Of a stretch of DNA of 64,000 bases, positions 55,951 through 64,000 are shown in pieces. The notes under the pieces were generated by a model. That model did not search any database. It was not told where the DNA came from and saw only the letters and a list, made by a program, of their open reading frames with translations. Source of the stretch: Occultella glacieicola (GTDB lineage Bacteria; Actinomycetota; Actinomycetes; Actinomycetales; Beutenbergiaceae); the NCBI RefSeq assembly GCF_004353825.1, contig NZ_SMNA01000010.1:62001-126000 (forward strand), written 5' to 3'. The translations under genes were made by a program, and so were the position numbers. Numbering within the stretch: the first letter of the stretch is position 1; every line of letters starts with the position of its first letter.

Positions 55951-58275
55951 ATGACAGCCAAGGAATTCAACGGGGTCATCAACCTCGACGTGCGCGACTC
56001 GGTTCCGGACTGGTCGCCGTACGAGCTGACGAAGGCGCCGGATGGGGCGCCGAACGTGCTCGTCGTGCTCTACGACGACACCGGGCTCGCGTCGTGGTCG
56101 CCGTACGGCGGTCGGATTGCGATGCCGACGCTGGACCGATTGGCGCAGAACGGGCTGACCTACACGCAGTGGCACACCACCGCGCTGTGTTCCCCGACCC
56201 GCTCGTGCTTCCTGACCGGCCGCAACCACACCACGAACCGGGTCGCCGCCATCATGGAGGCCACCAACGGCTTTCCCGGTGCCGCCGGCCGGATCCCGGA
56301 TGAGTGCGCCACGGTCGGTCAGGTCCTCCAGGACAACGGCTACTCCACGTTCTGGGTGGGCAAGAACCACAACGTGCCCGAGGAGGACAACTCCAGCGGT
56401 GGCAGCAGGTCCCAATGGCCCTTGGCGAAGGGATTCGACCGGTTCTACGGGTTCCTGGGCGGGGAGACGAACAACTGGTATCCGGACCTGTGCGAGGACA
56501 ACCACTTCATCGAGCAGCCGTACACCCCGGAGGAGGGGTACCACCTGTCCAAGGACCTCGCGGACCAGAGCATCAAGATGATCCGCGACCAGCAGGCGTC
56601 GAACCCGTCACGGCCCTGGTACCTCTGGTTCTGCCCGGGCGCGAACCACGCACCGCACCACGCGCCGGAGGAGTACATCGAGAAGTACAAGGGGATGTTC
56701 GACGACGGCTACGACGCCTACCGGGACTGGGTCCTGGGTCGGATGGTCGAACGCGGCGTGATGCCGGAGGGCACCGAACTCACGCCGACGAACCCGTTGG
56801 CCGAGGAGGTCGCCAACGCGGCCGACGCAGTGCGGCCCTGGGACTCGCTCAGCGAGGACGAACAACGGTTGTTCGCCAGGATGGCCGAAGTGTTCGCCGG
56901 ATTCTCGGAGTACACGGACGCTCAGGTGGGCCGGATCGTCGACTACCTCGAGGCGAGCGGCCAGCTCGACAACACCTTGATCTTCTACTGCGCGGACAAC
57001 GGGGCGTCCGGTGAGGGGTCGCCGGACGGGTCGGTGAACGAGAACAAGTTCTTCAACAACTACCCGGACGACATCACCGAGAACCTCGCTCAGTTGGGCA
57101 ACTTGGGCAGCCCGGAGACCTACAACCACTACCCCACGGGCTGGGCGGTCGCCTTCAGCACGCCCTTCCAGATGTTCAAGCGCTACTCGCAGTACTCCGG
57201 TGGTACGTGCGATCCGATGGTCATCCACTGGCCGAAGGGCATCAAGGCCAAGGGTGAGATCCGGCACCAGTACCACCACGCCACCGACGTGGTCTCCACG
57301 ATCTTGGACGTGGCCGGCCTTGAGATGCCGGAGACCTACCGAGGAGTCAAGCAGGAGCCGCTGGCCGGCGTCTCGATGCGGTACAGCTTCGACTCCGCCG
57401 ACGCACCGACGCAGAAGCACCGCCAGTACTACAACATGCTCGGAACCCGGGGGGTCTGGCAGGACGGCTGGAAGGCCGCGGCCACACATGCACCACTGAC
57501 CGGCAACGGCCGGTTCGACGAGGACTCCTGGGAGCTCTATCACGTCGACGCCGACCGCTCGGAGTCCAGGAACCTTGCCGACCAGGAGCCGGAGCGACTG
57601 CGCGAACTGATCGCCGCCTGGTTCGAGGAGGCGGAGGCGAATCACGGGCTGCCGCTCGACGACCGGACCGCGATGGAGTTGCTGACGATCTCGCGGCCGC
57701 AGGCGGAACCACCGCGGACCCGGTACGTGTACTACCCGGGATCCTCGGCGGTTCCGGAGGGCGTCGCGGTCAACGTCCGGGGCCGCTCGTACAAGATCAT
57801 CGCGGACGTCGATCTCAGTGCGGATGCCGAGGGCGTCCTGTTCGCCCACGGCTCGAGGTTCGGCGGGCACGCCCTGTTCCTCAAGGACCGCAGGCTCCAC
57901 TACGTGTACAACTTCCTGGGCATCCCACCCGAGCAGACCTTCACCTCGGAGATCCTCACGCCCGGCCCGCACGCGCTCGGGATGGAGTTCGTCCGCGAGG
58001 GCGCCGGTCCGAACAAGGAGTCGGTCGGCACCACGAGGCTCTACGTCGACGACCAGGTCGTGGCCGAGGGACCGATGCGAGCCCAGGTCGGCAAGTTCAC
58101 GCTCTGCGGTGACGGACTCTGTGTGGGCTTCGACAGCGCGGACTCGGTCAGCAGGTCCTATCGGGCGCCGTTCGCCTTCACGGGCGGCAAGATCCTCGGG
58201 GTCGCGGTGGACGTGAGCGAGGAGAGCTACCTCGACCTTGAGACCGAGGCGCTCGGGGCGCTCGCGCGGGACTGA
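55951..58275 (+). CDS. arylsulfatase-type sulfatase
   Basis: The 774-residue type I sulfatase hydrolyses sulfate esters. VVLYDDTG supplies metal-binding Asp residues, and LCSPTRSCFLTGR holds the C-x-P-x-R site whose Cys80 is converted to formylglycine; the remaining metal site is in ADNGASGEG. The last 200 residues form a beta-rich domain (VNVRGRSYKIIADVDL, TTRLYVDDQVV) typical of the large actinobacterial/pseudomonad sulfatases. There is no signal peptide, so it acts in the cytoplasm. ATG 55951 has GGGAAAGG upstream. Two LAL-type regulators flank it. The substrate is unknown, and a formylglycine-generating enzyme is not in the window. Confidence 0.9.
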   Translation: MTAKEFNGVINLDVRDSVPDWSPYELTKAPDGAPNVLVVLYDDTGLASWSPYGGRIAMPTLDRLAQNGLTYTQWHTTALCSPTRSCFLTGRNHTTNRVAAIMEATNGFPGAAGRIPDECATVGQVLQDNGYSTFWVGKNHNVPEEDNSSGGSRSQWPLAKGFDRFYGFLGGETNNWYPDLCEDNHFIEQPYTPEEGYHLSKDLADQSIKMIRDQQASNPSRPWYLWFCPGANHAPHHAPEEYIEKYKGMFDDGYDAYRDWVLGRMVERGVMPEGTELTPTNPLAEEVANAADAVRPWDSLSEDEQRLFARMAEVFAGFSEYTDAQVGRIVDYLEASGQLDNTLIFYCADNGASGEGSPDGSVNENKFFNNYPDDITENLAQLGNLGSPETYNHYPTGWAVAFSTPFQMFKRYSQYSGGTCDPMVIHWPKGIKAKGEIRHQYHHATDVVSTILDVAGLEMPETYRGVKQEPLAGVSMRYSFDSADAPTQKHRQYYNMLGTRGVWQDGWKAAATHAPLTGNGRFDEDSWELYHVDADRSESRNLADQEPERLRELIAAWFEEAEANHGLPLDDRTAMELLTISRPQAEPPRTRYVYYPGSSAVPEGVAVNVRGRSYKIIADVDLSADAEGVLFAHGSRFGGHALFLKDRRLHYVYNFLGIPPEQTFTSEILTPGPHALGMEFVREGAGPNKESVGTTRLYVDDQVVAEGPMRAQVGKFTLCGDGLCVGFDSADSVSRSYRAPFAFTGGKILGVAVDVSEESYLDLETEALGALARD

Positions 58276-58297
58276 CACCTGCGCCCGTCAGGCCGGT

Positions 58298-60931
58298 TCA
58301 GAGCAGGCCGGCCTGACGGGCCAGATCCACCGCCTCACGGCGAGTCGCGACGCCGAACTTGCGGTAGACGGACCGCACGTGGGTCTTCACGGTGTTGATG
58401 CTCACCACATGGGCGTCGGCGATCTCCCGCATGGACAGCATCGACGGCAGATCCCGAAGCACCTCCAGCTCCTTGCCCGTGAGCACCAGGCCGGAGCCGC
58501 CGTCGGGCTGGGTACGGGAGTCCGCGAAGGCGAGAGTCTCGCTCACGAAGGTCTCGTACCGGCCGAATCGGCCCCGACCACGGCGGAGCAGGCTCGGTAT
58601 CGAGGGCGCGGCGTCCAGGAGGCACCGCATCATCTGGTTCCGCTCGGCGAGGCCGAGCGCCTCCAGGAGCGCCTCGTGGCTGCGCGCCGGCCGCCCCGCG
58701 GCGTCGGCGAGGTGCGCGGTGATCGCCGCGGCGATCACCGCGGTCCTGGACGTGAGGAACCGGGTGTTGCGCACCCGGTCCAGGTCATCCCGGGCCGCGG
58801 CGTCGTGCCCCTGGTACACGTGCCGCAGCGCCCTGAACACCTCCACATCCGCAGCCCCGACGAGGACCGCTTCGACGCGGCTGACGATGGCCCCGGCCAG
58901 TTCGACCTGATGGCAGCGCAGTGTCACGAGCAGCTCGAAGCACGCGAACATCGAGACCGCCGCGGGCGGCAGGGATGGCCAGAGGCTGTTGAAGTCCTGG
59001 ACGTGCGCGATCGCGGTGACGTCCAGGCCGGGGTCGGTCGCGCCCACGGTCAGGTCGTGGATGCAGAGGGTCGCGGCGGCGGTGAGCCGGTCGATGTCCG
59101 GGTCGGCGACCTCCATCGCCGCCCGGGCGTGCTCCGCCGCCATGGCGGTATCACCGTGCTGCCACGCCGCCAGGGCCAACTCGCTGTGCAACTGGCCCAG
59201 GCGCGGGTGCCGGTACCAGCTGCGCCGGTTCGCGAGTTCGATCGCTTCGGCCGCCACCGCCCGAACGGCGCGCAGGTCGGACCGGAACAGGGCGACGGCA
59301 CTGAGCGCGCCCAGGGCCCGGAACAGCAGGAAGTCCAGGCCCCGGGTGCGGCTGATCCGGGCCAGGGACCGCGCCATCGTCTCGGCGGTGTCCAGCTCGC
59401 CGAGCATGGCCAGCGCCATGCTGCCGAGCGATCTGCCCACGAGCACCAGGTCGGGATCGACTCCGGTGGCGGCCTCGAGCGCCGTGAGCGCCCCGGACAC
59501 CTCCTCCCGGCCGAGCGATCGGGTCCGGGCCGAGGCGAGCAGGGCGACCGCCCGGTACGCCTCGCGCCGGGGCACGTCGTCCGCGGCCGCATCCAGGACC
59601 GCGAGATCGAGGTGGGCAGCAGCGAGGTCCTCCTCGAGTACTGCGGTGAGCGCGGCGGCGCCGGCGACGGCCGGACGAGCCTGCATCCAGGTCGGCAGCG
59701 ACCCGAGGATCTCGCGCATGGCCTGCGGCCCGTCGGTCGCGGTGATACGCACGCACGTCGCCGCGATCATCGACTCCACTCGGGACCAGTCCGACGCCGC
59801 GACGGCGTGCCGGACCGCACCTCGGACGTCACCCGCCGACTCGAACCAGTCGATCGCAGCCGCCTGGTGACGGCGGTGCCGGTCCTCGTCGCGACGCTGG
59901 GACTCGGCCCGGAGGTAGGTCCGCAACAGGGGATGGAGCTCGTAGCAGTCCGGCTCGTCGCGTACGGGGCCAACCAGCGCATTGGCCCGGACGAGGTCCT
60001 CGAGGAGCACACCGGCGTCGCAGCGACCGGTCAGGACCCGGGCGAGATCGAGGCTGATCCGATCGGCCACGGACACGTCGAGGAGCAGGTCGATCTGACC
60101 CTGCTCGAGGCTCGAGAGCACCTCTGAGACGAGGTAGTCCGCCACGGCCCGGTCGGTGCCCGCGAAGTTCCGGACGAACACCGAGCGATCGGCCCGACGT
60201 CCCAGGGCGAGCGCGGCCAGCCGCAGACCGGCCGCCCAGCCCTTGGTCCGACCGAGCAGGCTCTCGAGATCGGAATCGCTCAGGTCGATACCCTCGGCCC
60301 CCAACAGTGCCCGTGCCTCGTCGCGGTCGAACGCCAGCTCGGCGGACCGGTACTCGTTCGCCGAACCGTCCAGCAGGGCCGGGGACAGGAGTCCGTGCGG
60401 GCTGTGCCGGGCGGCGATCACGAGCCGCAGCCCGGGCCCCGCGAGGGACACCAGCGCACGGAGTTGGCGGCGCGCCTCGGTGTCGGTCCACTGATGGGCG
60501 TCGTCGAGGCCGACCCAGACCGGCGTCGGCAGTGCCGGCATCGGCGCCAGGGCCCGAGGACCCGACTCCTCCAGTGCGGCCCGCAATCGCTCGGTCAGCC
60601 CGACCTCCACGTCGGCCGGCATGGTTCCGGCCCGGATCGCACCAACGAGACTCGGCAGTAGAGTCCCCGCCACCCCCGAACCCGGCGCGGACAGACTCAG
60701 CACGAGCTCGCCGGCTGCCCGCCGGGACTCGAGCCACTGGTCGAGCACGGTGGTCTTGCCCGCGCCGGCGGGCGCCGTGAGCGCGATGATGTCCGCCCCG
60801 CCCGCGACCCCGGCCGCGAGCATCGAGAGCAGTCGGGTGCGTTCGACCCGTGCCGGGCCCCGGGCGCTGCGCGCCGACGGCGCGTGCCCAGCGTCGCTGG
60901 GCGTTCCGGTGGTCGTGTCGATCGTGGTCAC
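58298..60931 (-). CDS. large ATPase LuxR-family regulator (MalT/LAL type), copy 2
   Basis: The 877-residue protein repeats the plan of the regulator at 53057: P-loop APAGAGKTTVLDQW, Walker B VWVGLDDAHQW, helical repeats, and a C-terminal LuxR domain (LTGKELEVLRDLPSMLSMREIADAHVVSINTVKTHVRSVYRKFG). The two proteins share the same KTH/YRK(L/F)GV recognition region and the closing GLL, so they are paralogues. GTG 60931 is chosen because GGAGGG precedes it by about nine bases; the frame upstream is noncoding-like. It converges on the sulfatase with a 22-base gap. Confidence 0.85.
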   Translation of the reverse strand: MTTIDTTTGTPSDAGHAPSARSARGPARVERTRLLSMLAAGVAGGADIIALTAPAGAGKTTVLDQWLESRRAAGELVLSLSAPGSGVAGTLLPSLVGAIRAGTMPADVEVGLTERLRAALEESGPRALAPMPALPTPVWVGLDDAHQWTDTEARRQLRALVSLAGPGLRLVIAARHSPHGLLSPALLDGSANEYRSAELAFDRDEARALLGAEGIDLSDSDLESLLGRTKGWAAGLRLAALALGRRADRSVFVRNFAGTDRAVADYLVSEVLSSLEQGQIDLLLDVSVADRISLDLARVLTGRCDAGVLLEDLVRANALVGPVRDEPDCYELHPLLRTYLRAESQRRDEDRHRRHQAAAIDWFESAGDVRGAVRHAVAASDWSRVESMIAATCVRITATDGPQAMREILGSLPTWMQARPAVAGAAALTAVLEEDLAAAHLDLAVLDAAADDVPRREAYRAVALLASARTRSLGREEVSGALTALEAATGVDPDLVLVGRSLGSMALAMLGELDTAETMARSLARISRTRGLDFLLFRALGALSAVALFRSDLRAVRAVAAEAIELANRRSWYRHPRLGQLHSELALAAWQHGDTAMAAEHARAAMEVADPDIDRLTAAATLCIHDLTVGATDPGLDVTAIAHVQDFNSLWPSLPPAAVSMFACFELLVTLRCHQVELAGAIVSRVEAVLVGAADVEVFRALRHVYQGHDAAARDDLDRVRNTRFLTSRTAVIAAAITAHLADAAGRPARSHEALLEALGLAERNQMMRCLLDAAPSIPSLLRRGRGRFGRYETFVSETLAFADSRTQPDGGSGLVLTGKELEVLRDLPSMLSMREIADAHVVSINTVKTHVRSVYRKFGVATRREAVDLARQAGLL

Positions 60932-61029
60932 AGGCTGGATTCCCTCCGCGTGACGAGCGTTCTCCCCGGTCACATCAGACCGCTGTCGCGGGCGCGGGGC
61001 CAGCAGTTGTGCGGTGTCAGAGGGGTCTT

Positions 61030-61046
61030 TCACCCCCGAGGGGTGA
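61030..61046. promoter_or_regulatory. 17-bp operator copy 2: TCACCC-N5-GGGTGA
   Basis: The element TCACCCCCGAGGGGTGA has the same arms and spacing as the site before the sulfatase, and here the palindrome extends one base further inward. It lies 99 bases before the regulator start at 60931 and 58 bases before the small gene at 61104, so it can serve both divergent genes. Confidence 0.6.
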
Positions 61047-61103
61047 GGGAGGGACTGCGCGGACTTGGGACCGTGTGGTGTCAGTTCAGAGAGGAGGCCG
61101 CAC

Positions 61104-61304
61104 GTGAGGTACGAGTTCCTGATCGCGGGCACGGTCTCCAAGACGGTCGAGGCCGCATTCCCGGAGCTGGCGGTGACGAGGGCGCCGGCGGGCGGCACGT
61201 CGCTGTACGGCCCGGTCGACGACGACGCCAGGGTCCGCGAACTGCTGGACCGGTTCGACGACCTCGGCATACCGGTCGTGGAGATGCGGCGCCTCCCGGA
61301 CTGA
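61104..61304 (+). CDS. 66-residue conserved small protein
   Basis: The frame begins RYEFLIAGTVSKTVEAAFPEL and ends GIPVVEMRRLPD, an alternating beta-alpha-beta pattern like a small ferredoxin-like sensor. I have the impression that similar 60-70-residue proteins occur in other actinobacteria near regulators, but no function is known to me. GTG 61104 has GAGGAGG (61091-61097) six bases upstream, a strong ribosome site. It is divergent from the LuxR-type regulator and shares its operator. Confidence 0.75.
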   Translation: MRYEFLIAGTVSKTVEAAFPELAVTRAPAGGTSLYGPVDDDARVRELLDRFDDLGIPVVEMRRLPD

Positions 61305-61336
61305 GCCCGGCCGCCGCGAGCGCGCTGCCGATGCGT

Positions 61337-61852
61337 TCAGCGGGTCGGCGGAACCCCACCGGTCGGAGGCATCCCCGCAGGCGGCGTGCCACCGGGACGG
61401 CGCAGCGCCATGGCCACGGCGCTGCGTGCCACGGATGCCACCAGCGTCCCGATCGCGATTCCGATGACCGCGTTGATGACCGCCGTGGCGATCTTCGTGT
61501 CGAGTCCGGTGTCCGGGACGAACGGCATCACCACGGCGATCACGGTGGCCAGGCCGATGACCCAGCCGAAGAAGCGCTGGGGTTGCGGCGTGGTCAGGAT
61601 CAGGACGTGCATCAGGCCCGTGGCGAGCAGGGCTGCGACGGCGGCGGCCCCGGCGTACCAGAACGTGCTCGCGTTCCCCCAGGCTCCATCGCCCTCGGGG
61701 GCCAGGATCGCGATGCCGAGGACGCCCCGGCAGATCACGATCCCGGCGACCGCGATCAGCGCGGCGACCAGTGCGGTGGCGCCGCCACCGGCCCAGAGCC
61801 GGCCGGCATCCACGGGTGGGTGGGACGGCGGTGTCGCGTTCGCCTGGGTCAT
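61337..61852 (-). CDS. DUF6069 family membrane protein
   Basis: The 171-residue protein has four hydrophobic segments, with TFWYAGAAAVAALLATGLMHVLILTTPQPQRFFGW and VIGLATVIAVVMPF matching my recollection of the DUF6069 family of actinobacterial membrane proteins of unknown role. ATG 61852 follows GGGAGG by nine bases. A copy of the TCACCC-type operator stands about 72 bases upstream, and CAGTCT lies 22 bases after that site as a possible -10. It converges on the small gene at 61104. Confidence 0.75.
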   Translation of the reverse strand: MTQANATPPSHPPVDAGRLWAGGGATALVAALIAVAGIVICRGVLGIAILAPEGDGAWGNASTFWYAGAAAVAALLATGLMHVLILTTPQPQRFFGWVIGLATVIAVVMPFVPDTGLDTKIATAVINAVIGIAIGTLVASVARSAVAMALRRPGGTPPAGMPPTGGVPPTR

Positions 61853-61923
61853 GTCTGGGACCTCCCGATCCATGCAGGGACAACGGTCTGCCGCAAGACT
61901 GCCGGTGCCGGCGCGCGCTGGAA

Positions 61924-61940
61924 TCATCCGAGCCGGGTGA
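61924..61940. promoter_or_regulatory. 17-bp operator copy 3 (one mismatch)
   Basis: TCATCC (61924-61929) and GGGTGA (61935-61940), five bases apart, differ from the other two copies at one position, and the flanking GAA matches the sulfatase copy. It is oriented toward the DUF6069 gene. Confidence 0.5.
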
Positions 61941-61997
61941 CTGACGCTCGGAACCAGCCCGCATCGCGCTCGCCGGGTCAGGTCCGCGCTCGGGCGA

Positions 61998-62003
61998 TAT
62001 CCT
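61998..62003 (+). promoter_or_regulatory. leaderless -10 element of the TPR-like gene
   Basis: TATCCT is followed by seven bases and ATG 62011; there is no ribosome-site-like run before the ATG. Confidence 0.55.
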
Positions 62004-62010
62004 CGACGGT

Positions 62011-62694
62011 ATGTCCTTCCTCGCGCGCCTCAAGGAGATGTTCGCCCGACCGGAGCCGGCTCCGGGACCGGGGGCGCGGCGCCCCAGCCACGCCCCGCTG
62101 CCGGCCGACGCCGGCCAGGAGGACCGCCTGCGGGAGAAGCTGGCGGGGGACCCGAACGACGTCGACGCGTTCAACGAACTTGCCGAACTCGTCCGGCGCC
62201 GGGCCGCCGAGGTCGAGCAGCCGGACCCGCTCACCGCCGAGACCGGCCCGATCCGGGCTCAGGCCGCGGACACCGCGCACTGGGCGCTCGCCGAGGAGCT
62301 GGCCGGCCGACCCACGGCCTGGTACCCGCTCGTCGAGCTCGCTCGACTGTCCCTCCTGGATGACAAGGAGGGTGCGATGCGCCGCCTCGGGGCCGCCTGC
62401 GAGCGGGACCCGAGCGGGCGGGCGCTCGTCGCGGGCGTCCGGATGCTCCGGGACGCGCACATGCCCGCGGACGCGCTCGGGCTGGGTGTGGGGCACTGGT
62501 CGCCCGCCGATCAGGACGCGGAGGCCGGCCGTCAGGTGATCCGGGCCGCGCTCGACGCCGGCCGCCCGACAGACGCCCGACGGCACCTGAGTGCCCTCGC
62601 CGAATACGGGGCGGACCGCCCCGGCACCGCCGGAGTGGTCGCCGAGCTGGAACCCTTCGTCGCCGCCGCGGAGGCGAGCACGCAGACCTCCTGA
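62011..62694 (+). CDS. conserved TPR-like protein of unknown function
   Basis: The 227-residue soluble protein is almost wholly helical, with repeat-like pairs (DVDAFNELAELVRRRAAE, AWYPLVELARLSLLDDKEGAMRRL, QVIRAALDAGRPTDARRHL) that suggest tetratricopeptide folding. The N-terminus is a short amphipathic helix SFLARLKEMF and a Pro-rich linker. Proteins of this plan are widespread in actinobacteria without assigned function. It appears to be leaderless and converges on the deaminase-ASCH gene. Confidence 0.75.
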   Translation: MSFLARLKEMFARPEPAPGPGARRPSHAPLPADAGQEDRLREKLAGDPNDVDAFNELAELVRRRAAEVEQPDPLTAETGPIRAQAADTAHWALAEELAGRPTAWYPLVELARLSLLDDKEGAMRRLGAACERDPSGRALVAGVRMLRDAHMPADALGLGVGHWSPADQDAEAGRQVIRAALDAGRPTDARRHLSALAEYGADRPGTAGVVAELEPFVAAAEASTQTS

Positions 62695-62720
62695 GCCCCC
62701 GCCGTCGGCCCTCTTCGACC

Positions 62721-63440
62721 TCAGCCGACCGGGTCGCCCCGCACGCCGAAACGGACCACCTCGACCGTGGCGGTCGGGGCCAGGTCCGGATAGTGGCCTC
62801 GGAGGCCCTCGCGCAGGCGCTCCAGCGACTCGGGGGAGTCGACCCCGGCCTCCTCCGGCCGGAGGAGATCGAGCCGGTGGGAAGCCACCGAGTGCACCTC
62901 TCCCGCGAGCGTGCGCGGCGGGTCGTCCTCGAAGACGAGGAGCGCAGGCCCGACGGCGACCGGATCGTCATGCCGGACGGTCACGGTCTTGCGGCCGGTC
63001 GCCACGTCGTCGTAGTAGCGCTTGTTGAAGCGCACCAGGCGCGCGGGTCGGGCGTCGCGGTGGTTGTAGGTCTGCGGTAGGAGTGCCCGGAGGGTGCGTA
63101 GCTCCGGCCCGTTCGCAGCGGGCACGGCCACCAGGATGTCCGGGTGGAGCTCGACCAGGACCTGTCGGCACCGGCCACACGGCTCGATGACGCCACGGCC
63201 GCCGTCGCCCGCTGCGGCGATGGTCAGCAGCGGGCCGGCGTCCGCTGCGGCCGCCACCCCGAGCGCGACCAGTTCGGCGCACGGGCCGCCGGTGAAGTGG
63301 TACACGTTGACGCCGGTGTGGATCCGCCCCCGGGTGTCCATCACGGCGGCCGCAACGGTGTGGTTCAGGTCGGCGCCGAGCCGCCCGGCCAGGGCCACGG
63401 CCGCGTCGACCACGCGGCGTTCGGGCTCGAGGAGGTCCAT
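62721..63440 (-). CDS. cytidine deaminase-like domain fused to ASCH domain
   Basis: The 239-residue protein has two halves. Residues 1-130 are a cytidine-deaminase fold with all zinc and proton-shuttle residues: GGPCAEL (Cys54, Glu56) and EPCGRC (Cys88, Cys91). Residues 135-239 are an ASCH domain (VRFNKRYYDDVATGRKTVTV) that closely resembles E. coli YqfB, the N4-acetylcytidine amidohydrolase; Lys151 and Thr154 fall where YqfB has Lys21 and Thr24, while the YqfB Glu74 equivalent is unclear (GVDSPE region). Inferred role: salvage of cytidine and perhaps acetylated cytidine. CAGGAT (63452-63447) lies six bases before ATG 63440, a weak leaderless promoter. Confidence 0.85.
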   Translation of the reverse strand: MDLLEPERRVVDAAVALAGRLGADLNHTVAAAVMDTRGRIHTGVNVYHFTGGPCAELVALGVAAAADAGPLLTIAAAGDGGRGVIEPCGRCRQVLVELHPDILVAVPAANGPELRTLRALLPQTYNHRDARPARLVRFNKRYYDDVATGRKTVTVRHDDPVAVGPALLVFEDDPPRTLAGEVHSVASHRLDLLRPEEAGVDSPESLERLREGLRGHYPDLAPTATVEVVRFGVRGDPVG

Positions 63441-63577
63441 GCGGCCATCCTGCCGCACGGGGCCGATGCCCCACGTTCGGCGGCGTACCGCCGACCAGGG
63501 CGCCGTCGACGACGAACGCCGACCCCCGCCGTCGGGCGGCAGGGATCGGCGTCCGAAGAACGGAACCCGTCAGGCGA

Positions 63578-64000
63578 TCAGGAGTCGCCCCCGGCGGTGC
63601 CGGTGGTGCCGGCGTTGACGTCCAGGAGCCGGTAGCGCTCCACGGCCTGGGCCGGCGCGGAGGCGTCGACCTCGCCGCGCTTGGCCAGCGCCTGCAGCGT
63701 GCGGGCCACGATCGAGTGGGTGTCGATCAGGAAGTGGCGGCGCACCGCGGGCCGGGTGTCGGAGAAGCCGAAGCCGTCCGCACCGAGCGTCCAGTAGTCG
63801 CCCGGCACCCACGCCCGGATCTGGTCCGGGAGCTGGAAGTCGTAGTCGGTGGAGGCGATGTACGGGCCACCGGCGTCCTTCAGCTTGGCGGTCACGTACG
63901 GCTCGCGCTGCTCGCCGTTCGGGTCGACGAACGCCTGCCGGTCCGCGGCGAGGCCGTCGCGACGCAACTCGGTCCAGCTGGTCACCGACCACACGTCCGC
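63578..64000 (-). CDS. aceE: pyruvate dehydrogenase E1 component, C-terminal part (truncated by window edge)
   Basis: The minus-strand frame runs off the window end and gives the last 140 residues of a homodimeric E1. Signatures include SVTSWTELRRDG, YDFQLPDQIRAWVPGDYWTL, GADGFGFSDTRPAVRRHFLID and LAKRGEVD. The enzyme decarboxylates pyruvate on thiamine diphosphate in the pyruvate dehydrogenase complex. The catalytic thiamine-binding parts lie outside the window. The tail after YRLLDVNAG is a short Thr/Gly-rich variable end. A gap of 137 bases separates it from the deaminase-ASCH gene. Confidence 0.92.
   Translation of the reverse strand, partial: ADVWSVTSWTELRRDGLAADRQAFVDPNGEQREPYVTAKLKDAGGPYIASTDYDFQLPDQIRAWVPGDYWTLGADGFGFSDTRPAVRRHFLIDTHSIVARTLQALAKRGEVDASAPAQAVERYRLLDVNAGTTGTAGGDS

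Noticed and set aside
61065-61103. Upstream extension of the 66-residue gene
   Set aside because: The strong ribosome site GAGGAGG lies inside that extension and points to GTG 61104.

Overview
The window is about 72% G+C, is almost fully coding, and carries the marks of an actinobacterium, probably of the order Micrococcales. These are a leucine leader peptide before leuA, a FasR-type regulator heading the fabD-fabH-acpP-fabF cluster, a DUF3145 gene beside it, a Zur-boxed znuABC cluster next to glycyl-tRNA synthetase, and many genes whose start codon lies 6-8 bases after a -10 hexamer (leaderless mRNAs). No rRNA, insertion sequence, phage or CRISPR array was seen. The species cannot be fixed from the sequence alone.

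Layout. 1-1817: end of an unidentified gene and an FHA-domain membrane protein. 1840-3713: leucine attenuator and leuA. 3714-4600: a long gap with tandem repeats and strong hairpins. 4601-6132: recO-uppS. 6293-10025 (minus): znuA-znuC-znuB-zur-DedA, one overlapping zinc-uptake operon. 10245-12987: glyS and a YibE/F protein. 13096-20230: a LacI-controlled sugar operon (binding protein, two permeases, GH130 enzyme, Tat-exported protein of unknown function). 20484-22145: small membrane protein and dusB. 22409-29345: a second LacI regulator, a MalEFG-type transporter and a GH13 alpha-glucosidase. 29440-32887: dgt-dnaG. 32956-35308: Gly/Gln-rich membrane protein, tRNA-Asn, a small conserved protein and a CAU-anticodon tRNA. 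35538-37202: a nuclease-toxin-like gene directly after that tRNA, then gene-poor DNA of lower G+C. 37203-46591: membrane proteins with repetitive N-termini, an HD-domain/LuxR fusion, an MFS exporter and the fused acyl-CoA mutase IcmF. 46655-47760: def and DUF3145. 47791-47867: a perfect 36-bp-arm palindrome. 47906-53008 (minus): fatty acid synthesis operon led by fasR. 53057-61852: a sulfatase flanked by two large ATPase-LuxR regulators, with three copies of a shared 17-bp inverted repeat. 62011-64000: TPR-like protein, a cytidine deaminase-ASCH fusion, and the 3' end of aceE.

How the parts work together. Housekeeping blocks (leucine, zinc, fatty acids, replication priming, dNTP control, tRNA charging and modification) alternate with accessory catabolic blocks. 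Two separate LacI/ABC-transporter/glycosidase modules handle manno- or gluco-oligosaccharides and maltodextrins. The sulfatase block looks like a regulated island for sulfate-ester use. The observations I rate highest are the deaminase-ASCH fusion (it could convert N4-acetylcytidine to uridine in one polypeptide), the shared operator of the sulfatase block, the tRNA-linked nuclease toxin with an N-terminus like contractile-injection cargo, the giant palindrome after the fab operon, and the leaderless leucine leader peptide.
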